DNA from: Spirosoma telluris
GTDB lineage: Bacteria; Bacteroidota; Bacteroidia; Cytophagales; Spirosomataceae
DNA length: 64,000 bases
Assembly (NCBI GenBank): GCA_003259005.1
Contig: QLII01000001.1
Coordinates: 2,310,501 to 2,374,500, forward strand
Direction: 5' to 3'
The notes below the pieces were generated by a model. That model did not search any database and was not told where the DNA came from. It saw nothing but the letters and a program-made list of their open reading frames with translations. The position numbers were made by a program, and so were the translations under genes. Of the stretch, positions 27,392 through 37,550 are shown one piece after another. The number at the start of each line of letters is the position of its first letter. Position 1 is the stretch's first letter.

Positions 27392-28431
27392 GAACGATCT
27401 TTTCTCCGCCAGATAAAACCATCCAGCACATAATGGGTCATTTGTGGAAGTGCAAGTAAGGGAACCAACATCGATAATAAATACGGCTCCTTCACAACTG
27501 GCAGTACCTGGAACCAGCTAAAAATCGAAGCGTGTTCGCGCCAGACGAGCCCATCCCACAAACCCTCTTCAAGATAAGCCAGAATACTGATCAAACTAAG
27601 AAAAATAATCCAATTATAGCTTTTTAACGCCAATTTGTGTCGTTGTGTCTGTCCTAAATTTACTCTCGGTTGGTCGCTGATCCAAATCAGGGCCATATAC
27701 GGAATACCGTGCGATAGTACATTAAGCATGGTAAAGGCCAGATCACCATTAAACTCTACAATTCCAAAATACCAAGAAACTACCGTACCAATTACTAACA
27801 GATTCCGAGGCCAGTTTATCCAGCGAAGACGATTATATAGCCAACTTTCTTTACCTACATATAGGACCATCAGGAGCCAGTAGCTATAGGTAGCTATCGT
27901 TTTTAGCCAGTCCAGTTCAGGCTGCACAAAATCGCCTTCAACGAACCAGTTAAAATGCCGACCGGGTGTCAGGTGCCACCAGAGAATAGGGTACACAGTG
28001 GCCGCATAAATCACTACCGTATCGATCCAGGATGACCAGACAGGCACGCTTTCGGTACGGCTGTAGATACGCATAAAGCCGTACTGTTGACGAATAAAGT
28101 GAAAGACAGCCAGATACGCCAGACATCGCCAGAACCATAACCCATTGACACTGTGTAACAAGACTCCAGTCAAATAGCAAGTCAACGGAATCGCGAGGAA
28201 CAACAGTCGCTGTTTCTGGAAACGGGCCCGGTTAAAATAGGTGCGAAATAATGTACTATATACATGAGCAACATCGACCAGAAGAATCAGCACAACCCAG
28301 CCAACAAGGGGCATATCGGCCGTTGTTTTGAACCGCTCCGGCAGCAAGGCTACGATCAGTAAGGCCACGAAGGGCGGGGCCAGTACATACAGGCTATCGA
28401 ACCGGGCATTTTTTATCCAGGGCTGTTTCAT
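27388..28431 (-). CDS. Polytopic inner-membrane protein, unknown
   Basis: 347 residues with roughly eight hydrophobic helices (for example YVLAPPFVALLIVALLP, MPLVGWVVLILLVDVAHVYS, LLFLAIPLTCYLTGVLL, WLLMVLYVG, YNWIIFLSLISILAYL, LLSMLVPLLALPQMTHYVLD). The His residues in VAHVYS, FHFIRQQYGF, LSHGIPY and MTHYVLDGFIWR lie at or near the membrane and could bind a metal or cofactor. I do not recognise a named family. It is 69 bases downstream of the flavoenzyme gene and overlaps the metallophosphatase gene by four bases, placing it at the tail of the SpeD-DUF4178-DUF350-SpeE operon. Confidence 0.7.
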   Translation of the reverse strand: MKQPWIKNARFDSLYVLAPPFVALLIVALLPERFKTTADMPLVGWVVLILLVDVAHVYSTLFRTYFNRARFQKQRLLFLAIPLTCYLTGVLLHSVNGLWFWRCLAYLAVFHFIRQQYGFMRIYSRTESVPVWSSWIDTVVIYAATVYPILWWHLTPGRHFNWFVEGDFVQPELDWLKTIATYSYWLLMVLYVGKESWLYNRLRWINWPRNLLVIGTVVSWYFGIVEFNGDLAFTMLNVLSHGIPYMALIWISDQPRVNLGQTQRHKLALKSYNWIIFLSLISILAYLEEGLWDGLVWREHASIFSWFQVLPVVKEPYLLSMLVPLLALPQMTHYVLDGFIWRRKDRS

Positions 28432-28446
28432 AGGGCTGGTTTATTG

Positions 28447-28516
28447 AATGGATAATGTAGAATGAATAATTGATCCACCTAATAATCAACGGCTAGCCCA
28501 TTATCCATTATTCATT
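28447..28516. repeat. AATGAATAATG-type intergenic inverted repeat, copy 1
   Basis: GGATAATG-TAGAATGAATAAT (from 28447) and its inverse CATTATCCATTATTCATTA (to 28516) flank 30 bases. The right arm supplies the last codons and stop of the flavoenzyme gene (MNNG-stop). Related copies are at 37479-37546 and 41215-41276. Confidence 0.6.
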
Positions 28517-30173
28517 ACCTTCACCGCTTCCTGAGCTGCCCGAATTCCCTGATAAAAGGCTTCTTCAAAAATAGAAATACCACTTAAATCAGAGTGGGCA
28601 AAAAACACACGATTCGCCAGCGTCTGAGCGGCACGCTGCCGCTCCGCCCCCCAGATAAAACCGGGTGCAGGGGCAATCATACCATGCCCCCAAATCCAGA
28701 TATCAGCCTGTGAAACGTAGGGTGTAATGCCCGGATGTGCCACTTCCAGTTCTTCCATAATATGCGAAAGCCATTGCTCATAAGGCGTAGTGTAGGCAGC
28801 CCGGCGGGCCACATCGGGTTCCAGATCCGTCAAGGGTTTATAATACGTAATCACTTTTTGGAGACCACTTTGAAGATCCTGATGGTTAGCTGTAATGTAG
28901 CCAACCGAAGCCGTATCATACAGCACATTATCCCAACATAATGGCAACCCCCTTCCCTGCGGTAGCCCCGAAATAGTCAGGTTCGCCACCATCCAGGGTG
29001 CATAATGAAAACCCGTCAAGGCAGCTCGTTCCGGATCTACAGTTCGCAACAGGTGCTTGTTGATAAACTGCGGAGTTGCCATAATCACCTTCCGGGCCTT
29101 AATCTCTATGGTACAGTTAGCAATCACGTCGCAGGTCTTCACGATCACACCATCCGTATCATTGAGTTGCAGATCGTAGCCCAATAAATGCTGACGAATC
29201 GGCGAGTTAGCCTGCTTTCGGAGTTGATCAACCAGAAAACCATTGCCCTGTGGCCAGGTTAGCACCGATGCGGCACCAGCATTTGCGGCCTGTCCCTTCC
29301 GCGATGCGAAATAATGAATACCTGCCCAGGCCGAGGTCGTTTCAAGCGTAGCTCCATAGTCATCGCGACAACAATAGGTCAGGTACCAGCGTAAATAAGG
29401 AGATGTAAATCCTTCCTTATCCAGGTAACTCGCAAATGAACTCGTATCCAGTTGCCGGAACTGAGCATCCGTGGAGGAGCGGTCGAGTGGAATGGCAAAC
29501 ACATCGAGTCCATCGCTGCCTTTCGCCAGTTTATACCGTTCGACCAGTTGAAAGAAGCGGCTGATCTGCTGTTTATCACTGTCGGGAACTCCCGTTTCGG
29601 GCACCAATCCTTCCTGCCAATACCCGTTGATAAACAGCCGTTCTTCGGGATCGTGGCAAAGAAAATAGTCGTTGTAAATGGGTCGTTTGTTTGCGTCGTC
29701 CCCTGTAATAACATCGCTTTCACGCAAAAACTGGAGCAGCTCCTCACTCCGCAGATCAGGAACGGGCAGGTAATGAGCGCCAAAGGGATAGGCCGAAACG
29801 GCATTTTGACCACACGCTGCATTCCCACCTGTATGCGCATCCATTTCCACCAGCAGCACGTCCTGAACACCCAGTCGCTGTAGCCATCGCCGAGCTGACA
29901 AACCGGACACACCACCGCCAATAATCAGCACATCGGTCGTTAATCGCTCGGCAATGGTAAGGTATGCAAGTCAGCCATTACGCGCAGTTTGTGCCCAGTC
30001 TGATGATTGGCACCCACGATCCCTCCCTTGATGTGGCTAATGGAGCGGGACGATGTACAGGAGGACAACGTATTGACGCCAGTCATTAAGGCAACTACGC
30101 CTACGCTGGCCTGTGCCAAAAATTCGCGTCGGCTGGTACTTGAGCCAGCGTCGTGGTCAGCGTTATTGTCCAT
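28501..30173 (-). CDS. Tat-exported FAD-dependent oxidoreductase (flavin amine oxidase-like)
   Basis: About 557 residues from the ATG at 30173. The N-terminus has a twin-arginine signal (TSRREFLAQASVGVVALMTG), so it is folded with FAD before export. After a single-base break near 29956 the frame continues TTDVLIIGGGVSGLSARRWL, the dinucleotide-binding motif (GxGxxG), then VEMDAHTGGNAACG. The C-terminal segment FFAHSDLSGISIFEEAFYQG is the second FAD contact typical of flavin amine oxidases and desaturases. Its start overlaps the SpeE-like gene, so it belongs to that operon. Substrate unknown; a polyamine or a polyamine conjugate is a tempting inference, not shown. Confidence 0.78.
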
Positions 30174-31710
30174 AGGGAGCCCACTCTTCTTCAAACGACT
30201 GAACCAGAACCTGATTATTCAATTTATTTACCTCCACGGGTACTTCTGACATGTCGGGTGGAAAATAAAGCATGTCGTAGATGGTGGGCGTATTGACATA
30301 GCGAAGCCCTTTGGGTAATGGACCACCCACCCGCCAATGATGGTTTCGTAACGCCAGCACATACCCCCATTCGCCAAAGGACGGCACGTAGGTATGATAG
30401 GGAATCGTCTGAAAACCAACCGCTGCCAGTGTATTTCGAATACACCAGAACGATTTCCTGGCCACATAGGGCGAGGTCGATTGCACCACAACCAACCCAT
30501 CGGGAGCCAGCCGTTTTTCCAGTTCGGCATAAAAGGTGGTGCTGTATAATTTACCAATCGAATAATTGGAGGGATCGGGAAAGTCGACAATGACGACATC
30601 ATACTGAGTGGTGTCCTGCCGTATCCAGGTAAAGGCATCGTTGTTAATAACCTGTACCTTCGGCGACAATAATGATCGCTGATTTAACTTGAGCAAGGTT
30701 TCATTTTGCTGAAACAGGCTTGTCATGCCAGGGTCCAAGTCGACGAGTCGGATATGATGTACACTTGAGTATTTGAGTAGCTCCCGTACGGCCATCCCGT
30801 CTCCCCCACCCAACACCAGTATTCGTTGCGCATTGGGGCGTGCCTGCATAGCTGGATGTACGAGGGCTTCGTGATAGCGGTATTCATCGGCTGAACTGAA
30901 CTGCAGATTACCATTCAGATAGAGCCTCAACTCGCGGTTATTGCGGGTCAGTACAATGCGTTGATAGGGTGTACTTTTGCTGTAAATAACGGTATCCTGA
31001 AACGTTACGCCCTCGGCATAACTCATGATCTGTTCGGCATACACAAATCCGGCCGTCAAAATGGCCACAGATGCTGCCAGAACGAGCGTAAATCCGGGCC
31101 GGAATGAGCGGGTTTCCGCAAAACGATACAACAGAAATCCAGCGACACCGATGTTCAACAATCCAAAAAACAAAGACGTCCGAATCAGGCCGAGTTGTGG
31201 GATCAAAATAAGCGGAAAGATCAGCGAAGCCAGCAGAGCGCCAATGTAATCGAAGGTAAAAACGCGGGAAACTAGCTCTTTGAACGACAGTTGATTCTCC
31301 AGAATGCGCATTAGCAGTGGGATTTCCAACCCAACCAGAATCCCGGTCAGCCCCACCAATGTATACAGCACCAGCCGAAACGATGCGACGTAGTCAAACA
31401 GGACAAATAGTAACGGGGCACTGCATCCACCAACAATACCGACCAGTAATTCGATACGAATAAACCACTTCAGCAGGTTGCCATCAAGGTACCTGGAAAG
31501 CCACGACCCAATACCCATCGAGAAGAGGTAAACCCCAATGATGGTCGAAAACTGCATGACCGAATCGCCCAGCAAATAGCTGGCGAGCGTACCCGCTACG
31601 AGTTCGTAAATAAGTCCACAGGTCGAAATAACAAATACCGATACCAGCAAGAGCCAGTGCAGAGAGGTTAATCCCGGCCTTACCGCTACCCGTTTTTCTT
31701 CGCTAACCAT
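30163..31710 (-). CDS. Membrane-embedded spermidine synthase-like aminopropyltransferase
   Basis: 515 residues from the ATG at 31710 (an in-frame ATG at 31743 lies deeper in the upstream gene). Residues about 15-215 form some seven membrane helices (SLHWLLLVSVFVISTCGLIY, FSTIIGVYLFSMGIGSWLSR and others). The cytoplasmic C-terminal half is a SpeE-type Rossmann methyltransferase-like fold: LVLGGGDGMAVRELLKYS binds the decarboxylated SAM, IRLVDLDPGM, and VDFPDPSNYSIGKLYS holds the catalytic-type Asp. The fused membrane half is typical of a widespread uncharacterised SpeE subfamily. It sits between DUF350 and the Tat flavoenzyme, overlapping both. Confidence 0.88.
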   Translation of the reverse strand: MVSEEKRVAVRPGLTSLHWLLLVSVFVISTCGLIYELVAGTLASYLLGDSVMQFSTIIGVYLFSMGIGSWLSRYLDGNLLKWFIRIELLVGIVGGCSAPLLFVLFDYVASFRLVLYTLVGLTGILVGLEIPLLMRILENQLSFKELVSRVFTFDYIGALLASLIFPLILIPQLGLIRTSLFFGLLNIGVAGFLLYRFAETRSFRPGFTLVLAASVAILTAGFVYAEQIMSYAEGVTFQDTVIYSKSTPYQRIVLTRNNRELRLYLNGNLQFSSADEYRYHEALVHPAMQARPNAQRILVLGGGDGMAVRELLKYSSVHHIRLVDLDPGMTSLFQQNETLLKLNQRSLLSPKVQVINNDAFTWIRQDTTQYDVVIVDFPDPSNYSIGKLYSTTFYAELEKRLAPDGLVVVQSTSPYVARKSFWCIRNTLAAVGFQTIPYHTYVPSFGEWGYVLALRNHHWRVGGPLPKGLRYVNTPTIYDMLYFPPDMSEVPVEVNKLNNQVLVQSFEEEWAPYGQ

Positions 31711-31909
31711 GTATGGCCGAACTGATAATGATGGATACGGCAATCATGAAGGCAGCTGCCAGAATGGCCAACGCTACATTCTGCTCATCGAGAATCTTTT
31801 TCCAGAGATTTTCAGGCGTAATTTTTTCGATTATCACAAAACTGATGACCAGAATAATGATCCCTATGAATGAGTAAACGATGGAGGCTATAATGTATTT
31901 GTATTCCAT
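31703..31909 (-). CDS. DUF350 small membrane protein
   Basis: 68 residues, a single DUF350 unit with two membrane helices (IVYSFIGIIILVISFVIIE and VALAILAAAFMIAVSIIISS) joined by a short charged loop (KITPENLWKKILDEQN). DUF350 proteins (YjfL type) recur beside SpeE-like and DUF4178 genes; their molecular role is unknown. It starts 12 bases after the small glycine-rich membrane protein and its stop overlaps the SpeE start. Confidence 0.85.
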   Translation of the reverse strand: MEYKYIIASIVYSFIGIIILVISFVIIEKITPENLWKKILDEQNVALAILAAAFMIAVSIIISSAIHG

Positions 31910-31921
31910 GTTGAATGTAGG

Positions 31922-32119
31922 TTATTTGTGATAAAAGCGGGAATAGCCACGGCTACCACCGGAATGACTTGCACCACCGGAATAGCCATTTCGGCCTTCG
32001 GTAGTTTCGTTATCGTCGCCCAGCAAACGTGTTCCGGTAAAACCAGCCCATGCAAATCCGGCTACTACAACAAGCGCAACAACGACATAGTATTTGATTT
32101 TAGCGAGTTCTTTACTCAT
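31922..32119 (-). CDS. Small single-span protein with Gly/Ser/His tail
   Basis: 65 residues. One membrane helix (YYVVVALVVVAGFAWAGFTG) is followed by a short polar tail (GRNGYSGGASHSGGSRGYSR) with two His. No family recognised. It lies 5 bases after the DUF4178 stop and 12 bases before DUF350, so it is clearly translated within the operon and may be a subunit of the membrane complex. Confidence 0.7.
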   Translation of the reverse strand: MSKELAKIKYYVVVALVVVAGFAWAGFTGTRLLGDDNETTEGRNGYSGGASHSGGSRGYSRFYHK

Positions 32120-32124
32120 ACCAA

Positions 32125-33434
32125 TTAGTCATCTGATTCTGCATAGAAAACTTTCGAATAATCGCTGTTCGACCATCGCTGGCTCTCACGCCACAGTTTC
32201 CGGATATACTGAAAAACCGGATAAATGACTAATAACAAGAGCAGCAAAGCCATATTTGAACCCAGAAACGGATTTTTTCTGACAATGATCCGGAATGTAA
32301 TAGACTGTCCAGGTTCTCTGGCGGGGTAGATATTTAGGTGATAACGCCCCGCTGGTATCCTTGAAAGTACAGCGTCATCGTCATTCGTACCTTCAGACCA
32401 GCTTTCGCCACTTTCTACTCCGTGATAGTATTCTAGTGTTTTACTAAATTCGTAGACCCTACCTGACTGCTCGTTTATGAGGGTAACGGGCAACTCAAGC
32501 CATTGATTGTCAAGCGTAGCCGATAGATTGAACGCCAGAGCTGATTGAGTACTTATGTCAAATGAAGGCGTAATAATTGGCTTGACCGTACCGGTAGAAT
32601 CGGATTCAGCCTGATAAGACTCGCTAAGAAGTTGTTTGGATGGTTTTACGATACTGATAATAACCTGAAGCACAAGCATTGCCACCACCAGCATAGCCGT
32701 GAACGCCAGCAAGACGCCCCCCGATCAGCAGGATCGGCAGGTTCAATTGCGCCAACACCTATTGGGTGAGGTAAACTATTTTCGTTCATGCCAAAGGCAT
32801 TAGCCACATCCTTGCGGGATATATGCCGGGCCTTGTACCAGTCAGACTGGTTCTCATTCTGCTCACTAACCAGCATATAGGGTGGCTGAATATATTCTGA
32901 AATGGTTAGGCTTGCATCCTCCAGAATGTTCCAGTCGAACTCCCCTATGGCATTGACAATCTCTGCTCTATACCGATTGTAAAGCCAATATTGCCCTTTG
33001 TCAGTATTAATAGTATACGTTTTACCGCCCGCATGGTAGTGCGAATACGTCTTCGCTGTCGGTTCAATAACCATCCAATGCCCATTGTACTCCGATAGCT
33101 GTATTGTACTGCCATCCTTCTGCAATAGCATGTATTCAGACCACTTGTAGGAAGCCCCTGCTTCTTTTTTATGCATGAACCCTACAACCCGAACAAACTG
33201 ATTATTCAGGTATCCTTCAGTTCCCATAGGCAGAATAACCGCAGCAACACCCTCAGAGAACGTGGTCAGTATTTCAGGGGGTTCTTCGTTTTCGTATTTA
33301 AAAAATGTATGGCAGGTTGGGCACCCGTAGTAGGAACTACCTGATACGTCATAATACGTAATTGAGTTTTGGCATGAAGGGCAATTGAGGATGTCCGACG
33401 AGGCAAACTGGCCGGAAGTAGCCATGTTGGTCAT
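32125..33434 (-). CDS. DUF4178 protein with zinc ribbon and membrane helices
   Basis: About 435 residues. The N-terminus has a rubredoxin-like zinc ribbon (CPSCQNSITYYDVSGSSYYG, then CPTC). It is followed by a DUF4178 core (YLNNQFVRVVGFMHKKEAGA, WSEYMLLQKDGSTIQLSEYN, NGHWMVIEP, ISEYIQPPYM) and two membrane helices (VVAMLVLQVIISIVKP and NMALLLLLLVIYPVFQYIRK) around a beta-rich region. The frame breaks in the CCCCCC run at 32717-32722, so this is probably an undercall. The ATG overlaps the SpeD stop (ATGA). DUF4178 proteins of unknown function co-occur with DUF350, SpeD and SpeE. Confidence 0.8.
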
Positions 33435-33784
33435 CGGGCAAGTTCCTGTTTAGAAAGTTCGGTAGCATCAAAATGAGCCAGCACATCCCTATAAAATTGG
33501 CGAGCTTTAGCCGTATTATCCTGCATATAGTTGGACAGGAACACATCGAAGGTAGCAATTCCCAGCTCCGGCCAGGTATGAATTGACACATGCGATTCGG
33601 TCAGGCAGACCACCGCCGTGAATCCCCCATTCGGAAAAACGTGATAGACCTCCCCAACCTTAGTCAGCGCTAATGAGTCGATTAACTGGTCGAATATGGC
33701 CTGACACCCCAGCGCCTGCGTAAGGCAATCAGGCGACGAGGCAAACGTTGCCAGCAAATGCAGGCCCGGTCGGTAAGCGGTCAT
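33431..33784 (-). CDS. speD: SpeD-like pyruvoyl decarboxylase (S-adenosylmethionine decarboxylase family)
   Basis: 117 residues, the length of the bacterial class I SpeD. The self-cleavage motif is intact: TESHVSIHTWPE near 62-73, where cleavage before Ser makes the pyruvoyl cofactor and the following His assists. The second conserved site, a Cys in the DLFTCG-type segment, reads DVFLSN here, so the proton-donor Cys seems replaced by Ser. SpeD makes decarboxylated SAM for SpeE, and some homologues have turned to ornithine or arginine decarboxylation, so the substrate is uncertain. It heads the operon that contains DUF4178, DUF350 and a membrane SpeE. Confidence 0.85.
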   Translation of the reverse strand: MTAYRPGLHLLATFASSPDCLTQALGCQAIFDQLIDSLALTKVGEVYHVFPNGGFTAVVCLTESHVSIHTWPELGIATFDVFLSNYMQDNTAKARQFYRDVLAHFDATELSKQELAR

Positions 33785-33892
33785 GAGTTTAGGCTACAGA
33801 AACGATCGTGAAATATAAGCCACAAAGTTATTCGTAGCGAACAAACTCATTCGAAAAATGGAATATCGGTTATCAGGCTGGATAACAGGTAC

Positions 33893-33923
33893 AAAAAAGC
33901 CCCAACTGGTTTGCAGTTGGGGC
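33893..33923 (-). terminator. Intrinsic terminator of the infB operon
   Basis: GCCCCAACTG (33899-33908) and CAGTTGGGGC (33914-33923) form a perfect 10-bp stem with a 5-base loop. On the minus strand it is followed by six U. It begins 29 bases after the infB stop and ends before speD. Confidence 0.92.
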
Positions 33924-33951
33924 CGATATCTGACTGCACAGGCAGTCAGAA

Positions 33952-36900
33952 TTATAGCGTCCGTTTTACTTCTTTCAATTCGAAGCTTTCAATCACGTCA
34001 CCCACTTCGATGTCGTTGAAGTTCTTGATGCTCAGACCACATTCGTAGCCGAACTTCACATCACTAACATCCTCTTTGAAGCGTTTCAGCGCGCTGATTT
34101 CGCCTGTGTGTATAACAATGAAGTCGCGGATGATTCGGATCTTGTTGTTCCGTTTGATGTTACCTTCCGTTACGTAGCAACCTGCCACCGTACCGATTTT
34201 GCTAATCTTGAATACCTCACGGACTTCAATATTACCAACGATAACCTCTTCAACTGTCGGAGCCAGTAAGCCTTCCATGGCATCTCTCACCTCATTGATC
34301 GCATCGTAGATAATTGAGTAGAGACGGATTTCAATCTGCTCTTGTTCAGCTAACCGACGCGCACTCGAAGAAGGTCGTACCTGGAAGCCAACAATTACGG
34401 CATCCGAAGCCGAAGCCAGCAGAACATCCGATTCAGAAATCTGGCCAACTGCTTTGTGGATGATGTTCACCTGAACCTCTTCTGTAGACAGCTGCAGCAA
34501 TGAATCAGACAGAGCTTCTACCGAACCGTCCACGTCACCTTTTACAATCACGTTCAGTTCTTTGAAGGTACCAATTGCTTTCCGGCGACCGATTTCTTCG
34601 AGCGTAATGTGCTTGCGGGTACGTAACGTCTGCTCACGCAGGAGTTGCTCACGTTTGTTCGCAATTTCACGAGCCTCACGGTCCGTTTCCATTACATTGA
34701 ACTTATCACCCGCTTGGGGTGCACCAGGTAGACCCAGAATCTGAACCGGTGTTGCAGGTCCAGCTTCTTTAATGCGTTCACCCCGGTCGTTGGTCATAGC
34801 CCGAATACGGCCATAATGCGCTCCAACGAGCATAATGTCGCCCTGACGAAGGGTACCGTTTTCGACCAATACAGTGGATACGTAACCCCGACCTTTGTCG
34901 AGCGAGGCTTCGATAACCGTACCCAATGCACGTCGACTTGGATTGGCTTTCAGTTCCAGCAGTTCTGCTTCAAGCAGCACTTTTTCGAGCAGGTCATCGA
35001 CACCTAGACCAGATTTCGACGAAATTTCCTGCGCCTGATATTTACCACCCCATTCTTCAACGAGCATGTTCATCGAGGCCAGTTCAGCACGAATTTTCTC
35101 AGAATCTGCACCTGGTTTATCGATTTTCGAGAAAGCAAAGACGATAGGTACACCGGCAACCTGAGCGTGGTTAATCGCTTCACGTGTTTGCGGCATGATA
35201 CTATCATCAGCAGCAATTACGATAATAACGACGTCGGTTACTTTAGCACCCCGAGCACGCATGGCCGTAAAGGCTTCGTGACCTGGTGTATCCAAGAACG
35301 TGATCATACGATCGTCGCTGTTTTTTACACTATAGGCACCAATGTGCTGGGTTATCCCCCCTGCCTCGCCAGCTGCAACTTTCGCACGGCGGATATAATC
35401 AAGTAAGGATGTTTTACCGTGGTCAACGTGACCCATGATCGTAACGATTGGCGCACGAGGCTGTAGATCATCTGGTTCATCAGCTTCCACGTCGATACTG
35501 GCTTCGGTTTCATCTTCAGCCGATATAAACTGCACGTCGTAACCAAATTCATCGGCGATAACGGTAATCGCTTCAGCATCCAAACGCTGGTTGATCGACA
35601 CGAACATCCCGAGGTTTAAACAAACCGAGATAACTTCGTTGATCGACACATCCATCAGTGATGCCAGATCGTTTGCGGAAACGAACTCGGTCACTTTCAG
35701 GGTTTTTGCTTCCAGTTCCTCCTGCTCATTCAGTAAACGACGATCATCTTCGCGCTGGCTCCGGCGATCACGTCGGCGGTCAGCACCCCGGTTGGGCGTA
35801 TTACCCTGCATCCGGGCATTGGTTTGCTGAATCGCCTTCCGAACATCAGCCTGCGTTGGTGCTTCACGGCGTCCACCACCACCTCGGTTGGCATTGTTAC
35901 CAGTACCACCACTGCGGTTTTGGCCCTGTCCGCTTCCTCCCCGATTGGCGTTGTTACCTCCGCCAGAACGGTTGTTATTCGTATTATTGTTGTTATTACC
36001 AGTACCGGCCTGACCTCCACCACCGCGATTGGCAGTATTAGCCCCTTGATTCTGACCAGTACCACTACCAGCGCGATTAGCTGGTGCCTGAGCACGATCT
36101 CCTTCGCGTGGTGCACCTTGTCCCTGCTGGCGGTTTCCCTCACGAGGAGGAGTATTGCCACCTGCGGCCTGGTTACGATCGCCTTGCGGACGATCACCAG
36201 GAGTGCGGTTTGCCGGACTACGGTCGCCGTCGCGTGGGCCACGGTCATTACGGTTATTACCGCCCTGACCCTGTTGACCACCGCCACCCTGATTCGGCTG
36301 TCCTGTGCTCCCAAGAGCACCCTCGCGGCCACCACGAATCCGTTTGCGCTTTTTCTTATCTGCGTTGCTGTTGCCTCCCCCTGGCGAGGGTTATTAACAG
36401 GCAATTCAATTTTACCAAGAATTTTCAGTCCACCCAGTTGATGACTACCAGCGGCCCGAATCGTTTCAGTTGGAGCCTCAGCCTCAGTAGGAGGAGTTAC
36501 AACAGGCGGTTTCGCTTGCGGAGTCTCTGTCTTTGGCTTAACATAAGCCGTTGGCTTCGGTGTTTCAACACGAGCAACTGGCTTTTGTACTTCAGGCGTA
36601 ACTACAGGTTTTGGGGCCTCTACTTTTACTACCGGAACCTCTACAGGCTTCGGTTGCGTAGCTACCACGGGGGGCACCTCCTTAGGAGGAGTCGGTATCT
36701 CGACCGGAGTCGGCGTCACCTGAACAGGTGCCACTTGAACCGGAGTTGGTTTTATCTCAACAACGGGTTCAGACACAACAGGTTTGGGAGCCTCTACTTC
36801 TGGCTTGACAACGGGTGGCTGAACAGCCACTGGTTTGGGCACTTCGGCTACTGCTGGTGGGGGGTGCACTAACTGTCGGCACAGGGATATCCACCGGCTT

Positions 36901-37395
36901 CGGTATCTCGACCGGTTTTACTTCCTGTGGTGGCGCTACTTTCGCTTGTGGTGCAGGCGGTGCGGGCACGGCTGGTTTTGCATTCAAATCAATTTTACCC
37001 ACAACTTTCAATCCTGGCAAACCGGTCTGAGCAGTTTGTAGAATTGGCTTCGACTCAACTGGAGCCACTTTGGGTAATTCAGCCGGAGCTGATTCTGGTT
37101 TGTTTTCGACAATTGGACGTCTCGCGTCATCACGACGGTACAAAACGACATCCTCCTCCTTAGAACGCGGTGGCTCGGCGACCGCAACCGGCGGTTCGGC
37201 CCGGCGAGCTCCGTTCAGGAGTTCCGTTGATTTATACTCCTTCGCTAACACCTCCAACTGTTCCATGTTGATTTTGGTGTTAGGATTAATTTCGACCTTA
37301 AACCCCTTGGCAGACAGACTACTCGCAACAGAGGATAATCCTTTGTTGAGAATTTTTGCCACTTGGCTCAGGCGCATTGACTTTTCTTCTGCCAT
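33952..37395 (-). CDS. infB: Translation initiation factor IF-2
   Basis: About 1147 residues from the ATG at 37395 ([20 protein letters not shown]). IF-2 places fMet-tRNA on the ribosome. The N-terminus (IF2_[21 protein letters not shown]) leads into a very long Pro/Val/Lys-rich and then Gly/Asn/Arg-rich linker. The GTPase part has [20 protein letters not shown] (G1), [20 protein letters not shown] (G3) and [10 protein letters not shown] (NKxD as SKID), then the C-terminal domains. Two single-base breaks, at GGGGGG 36859-36864 and CCCCC 36377-36381, split it into three frames. Because the gene is essential, these are best explained as sequence errors. It is third gene of the rimP-nusA-infB operon. 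Confidence 0.95.
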
Positions 37396-37478
37396 ACTTC
37401 GGTCTATATTCCGCAAATTTAATGGTTGTTGGTATCTTATGAACACCACTTACCACAATAAAAATCCCGCACTTTGAT

Positions 37479-37546
37479 AATGTATAATGAATAATGTAAA
37501 ATGAACAATGTTTCGCCACTTCATTCTGCATTATTCATTATACATT
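37479..37546. repeat. AATGAATAATG-type intergenic inverted repeat, copy 2
   Basis: A perfect 18-bp inverted repeat (37479-37496 and 37529-37546, AATGTATAATGAATAATG) in the nusA-infB spacer. Related to 28447-28516 and 41215-41276. Confidence 0.75.
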
Positions 37547-37550
37547 TTCT

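Noticed and set aside
35824-36872. Long plus-strand frames (205 and 262 codons) opposite infB
   Set aside because: They are antisense images of the low-complexity Gly/Asn/Arg and Pro/Val linker of IF-2, give repetitive Thr/Ser or Arg/Tyr-rich text, and have no domain.
33952-37395. Programmed frameshifting in infB
   Set aside because: Two shifts at plain G and C runs with the same kind of break in many other genes fit sequence error better.
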